Shown here one piece after another: positions 1-5,918 of a stretch of DNA of 11,870 nt. The translations under genes were made by a program, and so were the position numbers. The stretch comes from Methanocella sp. (GTDB lineage Archaea; Halobacteriota; Methanocellia; Methanocellales; Methanocellaceae). The notes beneath the pieces are model-generated. The model did not search any database, was not told the DNA's origin, and worked only from the letters and a program-made list of their open reading frames with translations. The DNA lies in NCBI RefSeq assembly GCF_035506375.1, contig NZ_DATJPM010000067.1:1-11870 (forward strand), written 5' to 3'. How positions within the stretch are numbered: position 1 is the stretch's first letter; each line of letters begins with the position of its first letter.

Positions 1-211
1 TTTTGTACAATTTATACAATTTCGTAAGCTCCTTATAGGTATTGGAATCCGATTTCTGTAGTTTTTGAAGGTCTTCCGATATGGCCATTATCTCCATCAA
101 TTCTTCAATCGTTATATTATATTTTAAAAGTATACTCATCGTAGCCTTAAGGGGCTTACAATCCATTTTTTCAACCCCCGGCCTCATAGAAGCACAATGC
201 GTTGGCGGCAT
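1..211 (-). CDS. Partial small hypothetical protein, N-terminal 70 residues; continues past the left edge
   Basis: An open frame on the minus strand starts with ATG at 211-209 and runs off the window at position 1 with no stop. I do not recognise the family. The visible part begins MPPTHCASMRPGVEKMDCK and continues as a charged, Leu/Ile-rich stretch (including ITIEELMEIMAISEDLQKLQ) that looks alpha-helical. It has no signal peptide or membrane segment. I prefer the start at 211 because AGGTGA (224-219) lies seven bases upstream. In-frame ATGs at 187 and 166 are alternatives, and the one at 166 is preceded by a G-run. In-frame stops lie just above the 211 start. Two cysteines (residues 6 and 18) fall in the N-terminal part. 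Its A+T-rich codon choice differs from the G+C-rich genes to the right. It is divergent from the metalloprotease gene. Confidence 0.5.
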   Translation of the reverse strand, partial: MPPTHCASMRPGVEKMDCKPLKATMSILLKYNITIEELMEIMAISEDLQKLQKSDSNTYKELTKLYKLYK

Positions 212-430
212 TTCGATTTCACCTGTCCCGGGTTATTATCCTGGGCACGATCGCTAGTCCTTCGACCGCATATCTTTCCAGCAATAACCCACTATAATTA
301 TACGTTTAAAATTGATAAATATATCTATTTTAAATTAAGAATTAAATTTTAATGGTAGTCAATTAGATAGTATCCATAATGATTGCTGTCGGCCGAAGAA
401 AAGACATTAAATAGGGGTGTGGATAACTAT
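212..430. other. A+T-rich intergenic region between divergent genes
   Basis: No convincing gene is seen here. Positions 291-353 are very A+T-rich and hold several TATA-like strings (for example around 293-303 and 312-325) that could serve promoters in either direction; none can be assigned with confidence. A short imperfect inverted repeat, CCCGGG (227-232) and CCTGGG (240-245) with a 7-base loop, sits just above the ribosome-binding site of the leftward gene. A second inverted repeat, GGGTTATT (230-237) with AATAACCC (283-290), overlaps it. Both are weak. Confidence 0.5.
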
Positions 431-550
431 ATGCTAAATAATCAATCGTATGGCTTAAGTCGGATTCGCAGGATTGACTTTTTTATGTCCGATCCCAATT
501 TGTTTAGACTTTCCGTTCTACGGTTAAAGCCTTATTTAAGGAGGAATTGA
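431..550 (+). CDS. Possible 39-residue basic peptide upstream of the metalloprotease
   Basis: ATG at 431-433 opens a 39-codon frame ending with TGA at 548-550, seven bases before the metalloprotease ATG. The peptide starts MLNNQSYGLSRIRRIDFF and ends RLKPYLRRN. It carries eight Arg/Lys and two Asp, with no clear membrane segment. AGGGGTG (413-419) lies 11 bases upstream, a little far for a ribosome-binding site. The end of the frame contains the AAGGAGG (538-544) that may serve the next gene, so translational coupling or a leader-peptide role is possible. Against it, the codons are A+T-rich and lack the bias of the neighbouring genes, and a frame this short can occur by chance. I recognise no family. 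Confidence 0.3.
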   Translation: MLNNQSYGLSRIRRIDFFMSDPNLFRLSVLRLKPYLRRN

Positions 551-554
551 GGAG
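532..554 (+). promoter_or_regulatory. TATA-like box and tandem Shine-Dalgarno motifs before the metalloprotease
   Basis: TATTTAAG lies at 533-540. AAGGAGG (538-544, spacing 13) and GAGGAG (549-554, spacing 3) both precede the ATG at 558. Neither spacing is ideal. If TATTTAAG is a true TATA box, transcription would begin about 25 bases downstream, almost at the ATG, giving a nearly leaderless mRNA. If transcription begins further upstream, the two GGAG motifs would act as ribosome-binding sites. The sequence does not decide between these. Confidence 0.4.
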
Positions 555-557
555 TAT

Positions 558-2711
558 ATGGATAGAATAGCCACAAGATGCGCAACGGACGAGATCCACA
601 GGATTTTATTTGAATTCAATCCAGCGTATGCGAAAACGCGGCGAGAGATACTCGCGAAAACAGATGAATATATGCTGATAAGTCGTCTCGTAGGATTAAG
701 GCCCGACCTCATCATAATACCCGTCGTCGTGCACGTGGTTTACAACACCCAGGACCAGTATGTCAGCCGGGATCAGGTTAACAGCCAGATCGATGCGCTC
801 AACCGCGACTATCAGAAGATGAACACCGACGGCATCCAATTCGCCGAGAGGCTATGCTCCGATTTTGCCGCCCTGGCCGCGGATACCCGCATCGAATTTC
901 AGCTGGCGAAGCGTGGCCCTGACTGCGATTATATACCAGAAGGCGCGATAACATGGACAAAAACAACCATGTCGAAATTCAGTCCACCTGATATGGATGC
1001 CTTAAAAACGGACCCGACGCTGGACAAGGTAAAGCATTCGTCTGTCGCCCCGGATGGGACTCAGAATGGCGGGCATGATGCCTGGCCAACGGATAAATAC
1101 CTCAACATATGGGTATGTAACATTGATGATGGCGATTGGGCGGGCTATACGACCTTTCCCGGCTGGCCCAGGGAAGTGGACGGCGTCGTAATACATTATG
1201 ATTATTTTGGTACCTTGAATAAGGCTCCCCCGTTTGATAAAGGCCGGACGACGACCCACGAGGTCGGCCACTGGCTCAACCTGCACCACCCGTGGGGCGA
1301 CGACGTAAATTACAATTGCTTAAATACGGACTTTGTCCTGGATACGCCGAACCAGAAAGACTATAATTTCCTATGCCCCCACTCAATACCTAACACCAAC
1401 ACCGAATACTATTATCAAACATGCACAGCATCGTCGGACCCGAATAAAAGGTGCCTGGGATTTCCCCATATCTCCTGTAAAAATGCCAGTCCAAACGGGG
1501 ACATGTTCATCAATTATATGGACTACGCCCAGGACCGCTGCATGGCCATGTTCACCGCGGGGCAGGCGCGGCGGATGGAAGCCCTGTTGAACGGCTACCG
1601 GCGCTCGATCCGGGATTCCCAGGGCTACGTGCCGCCGACGCCGAACGGCGCCGCAGATCTGTGGATCCGCGATTCACCCCGGGACCTGGGATCCGAGCCG
1701 GATACCGCCGCCGGCCCGATGTTCGCCAGCGACGACATATTCGTAAACCCTCCCAGCGGGCCTTTTATCGTCGAGAGCGGGAATCTCATACCGGGCGAGA
1801 CGAATCACATATATGTCAATATCCGGAACCGCGGCTGCAGGCAATCCAGCGGGGGCAAGGTCATACTCTACTGGGCGAAGGCATCGACCGGACTGGGCTG
1901 GCCCGCCCCGTGGGACGGCTCGGTCACGGCGCCCGCACCGATGGGCGGCAAGATCGGAGAAATGGCCATCGGAAGCGTGGGCCCGAGCTCCATGAAGCCG
2001 CTGCGCTTCGACTGGGTCCCGCCCGACCCCGCGGATTATGCCGCATTCGGGGCGGACCGGACCCATTTTTGCCTGCTGGCACGGATCGAGACCATCCGCC
2101 ATGCGCCCTATGGCATGACGTCCCCTGAAGGGCCAAACCTCTGGGAGAACGTGAGGAATAATAACAATATCGCGTGGAAAAACGTCACCATCGCGGAAAG
2201 ACTGGTCTGGGGCTGGCGCGGACAGCTGCTCGTCAATAGCATCCTCAAATACCGTAAGCCCGACCCCGAACATATGCCGGTTCCTGAACAAAAGCCCGAG
2301 AGAGGTCTCGCGCCAATTCGGCTAACGTTCCAATCCGCTGTAAAATATCCCCTTGAAAGCCCGTATCCCTTGCCCAGATCTGTGCTGGACCTGGGTGACG
2401 TGGAACTGGACCTGGGCCCCTCCCTGTTTAGCCGGTGGCAGGCCGACGGAATGCCCGGCCGGGGAGTCGAGGCTGCCGGAGGCAGCAGGGTCGCGATAAA
2501 AGAGCCTCAGGCCAGAATCGAGGTAAAGATTCCGCATGATGAATTGTACGTCGTCGAATTTTCCGTCAGGCCCGGGACACCTAAAATAAAAGGCTACGAC
2601 GCCTTCTTCTTTGACATAGTTCAGGAAGAACGTGTTAAAAGATCGTATCGACACGTGGGCGGCCAGAGGTTCATTATCCAGACACTAAACGATGGAAAAT
2701 TCATTGGATGA
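558..2711 (+). CDS. M43 (pappalysin/ulilysin-like) zinc metalloprotease with C-terminal beta-rich region
   Basis: Predicted metzincin-clan endopeptidase of MEROPS family M43, related to archaeal ulilysin. The zinc site is HEVGHWLNLHH (residues 234-244): His234, His238 and His244 bind zinc and Glu235 is the catalytic base. The usual Gly of HExxHxxGxxH is Asn241, a variant I recall from other M43 proteins. The Met-turn region is INYMDYAQDRCMAMF (318-332). The N-terminal part (about 1-50) looks like a pro-segment, with Cys8 in the setting TRCAT as a candidate cysteine switch. Residues 52-62 (IIIPVVVHVVY) match the first strand of the family. Residues about 366-560 (from DLWIRDSPRDLGSE) resemble a CARDB/Ig-like beta domain; about 580-717 is unrecognised. 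No N-terminal signal peptide is visible, odd for a family that is mostly secreted and for a catalytic domain with at least six Cys. It lies 87 bases upstream of the TIR-NACHT gene on the same strand. Confidence 0.9.
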   Translation: MDRIATRCATDEIHRILFEFNPAYAKTRREILAKTDEYMLISRLVGLRPDLIIIPVVVHVVYNTQDQYVSRDQVNSQIDALNRDYQKMNTDGIQFAERLCSDFAALAADTRIEFQLAKRGPDCDYIPEGAITWTKTTMSKFSPPDMDALKTDPTLDKVKHSSVAPDGTQNGGHDAWPTDKYLNIWVCNIDDGDWAGYTTFPGWPREVDGVVIHYDYFGTLNKAPPFDKGRTTTHEVGHWLNLHHPWGDDVNYNCLNTDFVLDTPNQKDYNFLCPHSIPNTNTEYYYQTCTASSDPNKRCLGFPHISCKNASPNGDMFINYMDYAQDRCMAMFTAGQARRMEALLNGYRRSIRDSQGYVPPTPNGAADLWIRDSPRDLGSEPDTAAGPMFASDDIFVNPPSGPFIVESGNLIPGETNHIYVNIRNRGCRQSSGGKVILYWAKASTGLGWPAPWDGSVTAPAPMGGKIGEMAIGSVGPSSMKPLRFDWVPPDPADYAAFGADRTHFCLLARIETIRHAPYGMTSPEGPNLWENVRNNNNIAWKNVTIAERLVWGWRGQLLVNSILKYRKPDPEHMPVPEQKPERGLAPIRLTFQSAVKYPLESPYPLPRSVLDLGDVELDLGPSLFSRWQADGMPGRGVEAAGGSRVAIKEPQARIEVKIPHDELYVVEFSVRPGTPKIKGYDAFFFDIVQEERVKRSYRHVGGQRFIIQTLNDGKFIG

Positions 2712-2736
2712 TCGTACAGCGAATTTAACTTAAAAA

Positions 2737-2750
2737 CTTCTTTTTCTTTT
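2737..2750 (+). terminator. T-rich tract after the metalloprotease gene
   Basis: CTTCTTTTTCTTTT begins 25 bases after the stop codon. Archaeal RNA polymerase often terminates at T-rich tracts without a hairpin, so this may end the metalloprotease transcript and separate it from the next gene. The tract is interrupted by C residues, so termination may be partial. Confidence 0.45.
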
Positions 2751-2760
2751 CAGGCCCGAT

Positions 2761-2770
2761 GTATTTAAGC
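2761..2770 (+). promoter_or_regulatory. TATA-like box of the TIR-NACHT-TPR gene
   Basis: GTATTTAAGC holds the same TATTTAAG string found before the metalloprotease. Its centre lies about 33 bases before the ATG at 2799. Initiation about 25 bases downstream would leave a 5' untranslated region of only some 7-10 bases. No Shine-Dalgarno motif precedes the ATG (TTGAACCC), which fits a nearly leaderless mRNA and independent transcription of this gene. Confidence 0.45.
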
Positions 2771-2798
2771 ATCGAATCGTCAATAATTAGTTGAACCC

Positions 2799-5700
2799 AT
2801 GGACCCCAGCCCCCAATCCAGTCCACCTTCGCGTAAGCGGATCTTTCTCAGCTACGGCCACGACGAGAGCGTGCCCCTGGTCCTTCGATTGAAAAATGAC
2901 CTGGTCGCCAGAGGATACGACGTCTGGTTCGATCTCGAGCGCATCGAGCTCGGGGTGGACTGGGAGCAATATATCGAGGATGGCCTGGCCCGGGTATCGG
3001 CCGCCGGTAAGAACGGCCTGTTCCTGCTATTGATGACGCCCTACTCGGTCCGGCGGCCGGATGGCTTCTGCCTGAACGAGCTCGCCCGGGCCATTCAGCT
3101 CAACCTCAAGGTCATCCCTATCATGCTGGTCCAGTGCGAGCCGCCTCTTTCAATTTGCCGCATCCAGTGGCTGGACATGGAGGGCTGCCTTCCCCTGGTG
3201 GAGCGGGAGGATCGTTACCGGCAAAAATTCGAGCGTCTTCTGGAAGCCATCGAGAACGATCGCATCGATTTCGAAGGCTTCCACTCACATGTCGTGAACG
3301 TACTGAAGCCGATCTCCTTCGACGCGGAGATAAGCTACAACCTGAAGCGCTTCAGCGGCCGCTCCTGGGTCCTGGACGAGGTCCAGGCCTGGCTGGCCGA
3401 CCCCGGCGCCTCGAGGATCTTCTGGCTTACGGGCGCGCCCGGCGTCGGCAAGACCGTCATCTCCGCCTGGCTCTGCACCACTCTTTTGGAGGTCCGGGGA
3501 TTCCATTTCTGCAGCTACGGCAACGTCACGAAGACGGATACCCGCCGCTGCATCATGTCCATGGCCTACCAGCTCAGTACCCAGCTGCCGGAATACGAGG
3601 AGCGGCTCAAGCGCCTCAAGCTCGACGACCTGGAAAGCCTTAATCCCCGGTCGCTGTTCGACCACCTGATCGTCCAGCCCCTCTCGTCGAATTATCCCCG
3701 GCCGGCCCGGCCCGTCGTAATCCTGATCGACGCCCTTGACGAGGCGACCATGGCGGGGAAAAACGAGTTCGCGAGTTTCATCGCCACGGAATTCGAGAGG
3801 GCACCCGAGTGGCTGAAGCTCATCGTCACCAGCCGGCCGGACCCGGAAGTGACGGGCTACCTCCAGGCATATCATCCATTCAGCCTCAACATTTCGGACC
3901 CGAGGAATAACCGCGACATACGCGAATTCCTCCGGCGCGAGCTGGGGAAATATTACCCGGGAAAGGCGGTGCCGGCCGCTGTCGTGGAAAGCATCGTGAA
4001 AAAGAGCGACGGGCTATTTCTCTACGTGGAATGGATCCTGCGCAGCCTGGACCAGGGCGGGCTGTCGCTCGATAGGCTGGAAGAGTTCCCGCGGGGCCTG
4101 GGCGGAATATACCTCAAATTCTTCGAGCGCCAGTTTCCAGACGTCGGCCTCTGGGAATCCGCCATCCGCCCCCCGCTTGAGGTGCTGCTGGCGGTCCAGG
4201 AGCCGGTGCCGATGAAGATGCTCTCGGAGATCTTCGGCTGGAATCCGCACGATGAGCGGAAATTCCGCCGGTCGCTGGGCTCGATATTTACGGTGGAGGG
4301 GGGAGTCATCACGCCCTTCCATCGCTCCGTCGTCGAGTGGCTTACCGACGAGGAAAAGCAGGACATTTTCTATACCAGCATCTCGGAGGGGCATAAGATA
4401 CTGGCCGCCTATGGCTGGGGCCAATATCAACGGGGCGTGGACGGCGTTTCGCCTTATATGGCCCGGTATCTTCCCCTGCACCTGTATTCGGCCGGGAGAT
4501 CCGCGGACCTCCGGGCGCTGCTACGCGACCTGCGCTTTATCCGTAAGGCGTGGGAAACGGATCGCTTTAGCATTATGGAGCAGTGGACGCGGATCGAGGC
4601 GACCTCGAGTATCCGCATGGCGGACATCTACCAGCCCGTGCTGCTTTCCCCGCAAAAGGAAGACGATAAAGACCTCGAGGCGATCCTGGAGATGTTCCGG
4701 AATACCTATCACTTCGACGAAGCCCTCCGATTGCTGGACTATCTGATCGACCATTACCGGGGGCAGGGCGATCGGGATCGATTGCAGCGCTGCCTCAGCT
4801 ACCGTGCCTGGATCGCGATCGATAGGAGCGACTACGACCTCGCCATGGGCCTGCTCAAGGAGCAGGAAGGGATCTGCCGCGAGACCAATAACCAGGATGG
4901 CCTGCAATTTTCATTGTTAAAGCAGGCCGAGATCCTGTGGCACAGGAGCGATTTCGACACCGCCATGGGGATGCTCAAGGAGCAGGAAAGGATCTGTCGC
5001 GAGATCGGCAGCCTCCACGACCTCCCGGAATCGCTCAATTGCCAGAGCCTCATCCTCCGGGTCCACGGGGATACAGAAGGGGCCATGAAATTACTAAAGG
5101 AACAGGAAAGGATCTGCCGGGAAACGGGAAATATCGATAGCCTTCAGGCCGCAATGGGCGACCAGGGGAATATACTGCGGGTAAGAGGGGACCTCGGAGG
5201 CGCCCTGACCCTGTTAAGGGAGCAGGAGCAGCTGAGCCGCAAGGTGAATAATAAGGATTATTTAGGGATCTCGCTTGTAAACCAGGCAATCATATACATG
5301 TGGCAGGGCGATCTTGAAGCCGCGATGGGGCTTTTGAAGGAGTCCGAGCAGATATCCCATGGGTTTGGGAATATGTTCGGCATCTCCGAATCCCTGATAT
5401 GGCAGATTACGGTCCTCGTCAAAACGGGCGACCTGGACGGTGCGCTCACGCTGATCAAGGATACGCGGCGGATCTGCCTGGAGAACGGGGACGACTATAT
5501 TTTCCAGTATATCAGGGGCCAGGAGGGGATCGTCTACCGCCTTCAGGGCGACATTGATCGTGCGGTGTCCCTGCACACGGAGCAGGCGACTATCTGCCGT
5601 AAGATCGGCCACCGGCGCGAGCTGGCGGTATCGCTGAACTACCTGGCCGTCGACCAGCGGATGAAAGGCCGTATCGATGACGCTGTGGAGCTACACGGCC

Positions 5701-5918
5701 AGGCGGAGGCTATGCTGCGCGAAATAGGGTATGCGTACGGCCTGCAGGAATGCCTGGGCGATAAGGCCATGACACTTTTTGCGAAGGGTGATGCCGATAC
5801 GGCGCTCGGCGCCCTGAAGGAGCAGGAAAAGATCTGCCGGGATATGGGCCTGAAGCTCGACCTGGAAAAATGTCTGGCGAACCGAAACGACATCGTCGAT
5901 TCTCAATATAAGGCTTAA
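2799..5918 (+). CDS. TIR-NACHT-TPR STAND NTPase (NLR-like protein, candidate immune sensor/effector)
   Basis: A 1039-residue three-part protein of the STAND class. Residues 14-125 form a TIR domain: RIFLSYGHDES at its first strand, GYDVWFD (39-45), and FCLNEL (90-95), in which Glu94 sits where NAD-cleaving TIR domains have their catalytic Glu. Residues about 190-350 form a NACHT NTPase: Walker A GAPGVGKT (212-219), Walker B VVILIDALDEA (306-316) and sensor-1-like LIVTSRPDPE (341-350). ITPFHRSVVEWLTD (504-517) is the winged-helix motif usual after NACHT. Residues 660-1019 are nine TPR-like units of exactly 40 residues, ending in a half unit. By analogy with bacterial NACHT/Avs proteins, the TPR array would sense a ligand, the NACHT would oligomerise, and TIR would deplete NAD+ or make a nucleotide signal; this role is inferred. 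It is cytosolic, with no membrane segments. G+C-rich codon use matches the neighbours. Its stop overlaps that of the convergent debranching-enzyme gene. Confidence 0.92.
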   Translation: MDPSPQSSPPSRKRIFLSYGHDESVPLVLRLKNDLVARGYDVWFDLERIELGVDWEQYIEDGLARVSAAGKNGLFLLLMTPYSVRRPDGFCLNELARAIQLNLKVIPIMLVQCEPPLSICRIQWLDMEGCLPLVEREDRYRQKFERLLEAIENDRIDFEGFHSHVVNVLKPISFDAEISYNLKRFSGRSWVLDEVQAWLADPGASRIFWLTGAPGVGKTVISAWLCTTLLEVRGFHFCSYGNVTKTDTRRCIMSMAYQLSTQLPEYEERLKRLKLDDLESLNPRSLFDHLIVQPLSSNYPRPARPVVILIDALDEATMAGKNEFASFIATEFERAPEWLKLIVTSRPDPEVTGYLQAYHPFSLNISDPRNNRDIREFLRRELGKYYPGKAVPAAVVESIVKKSDGLFLYVEWILRSLDQGGLSLDRLEEFPRGLGGIYLKFFERQFPDVGLWESAIRPPLEVLLAVQEPVPMKMLSEIFGWNPHDERKFRRSLGSIFTVEGGVITPFHRSVVEWLTDEEKQDIFYTSISEGHKILAAYGWGQYQRGVDGVSPYMARYLPLHLYSAGRSADLRALLRDLRFIRKAWETDRFSIMEQWTRIEATSSIRMADIYQPVLLSPQKEDDKDLEAILEMFRNTYHFDEALRLLDYLIDHYRGQGDRDRLQRCLSYRAWIAIDRSDYDLAMGLLKEQEGICRETNNQDGLQFSLLKQAEILWHRSDFDTAMGMLKEQERICREIGSLHDLPESLNCQSLILRVHGDTEGAMKLLKEQERICRETGNIDSLQAAMGDQGNILRVRGDLGGALTLLREQEQLSRKVNNKDYLGISLVNQAIIYMWQGDLEAAMGLLKESEQISHGFGNMFGISESLIWQITVLVKTGDLDGALTLIKDTRRICLENGDDYIFQYIRGQEGIVYRLQGDIDRAVSLHTEQATICRKIGHRRELAVSLNYLAVDQRMKGRIDDAVELHGQAEAMLREIGYAYGLQECLGDKAMTLFAKGDADTALGALKEQEKICRDMGLKLDLEKCLANRNDIVDSQYKA
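4776..5855 (+). repeat. Nine in-frame 120-base units encoding 40-residue TPR-like repeats
   Basis: The block KEQExICRE or a variant recurs every 40 residues, with its first codon at 4857, 4977, 5097, 5217, 5337, 5457, 5577, 5697 and 5817. Each unit runs as DxLxxSLxxQAxIL, then a short G/R-D turn, then ALxLLKEQExICRE, giving two helices. The spacing has no insertions or deletions. Units 1, 2, 3 and 9 are close at DNA level over the KEQE block (AAGGAGCAGGAA, or AAGGAACAGGAA at 5097). Units 4-8 have diverged. Confidence 0.9.

Noticed and set aside
227..245. CCCGGG/CCTGGG inverted repeat considered as a terminator or operator
   Set aside because: The stem is six pairs with one wobble or mismatch and no T-run follows; too weak to call as a site.
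1674..2291. 205-codon minus-strand ORF within the metalloprotease gene
   Set aside because: It is antisense to the beta-rich region of the protease, rich in Arg/Pro/Gly with no recognisable domain; a shadow frame.
4776..5855. Regular 120-base repeats considered as a CRISPR array or satellite
   Set aside because: The repeats are in-frame, lack unique spacers between identical repeats, and encode TPR helices.
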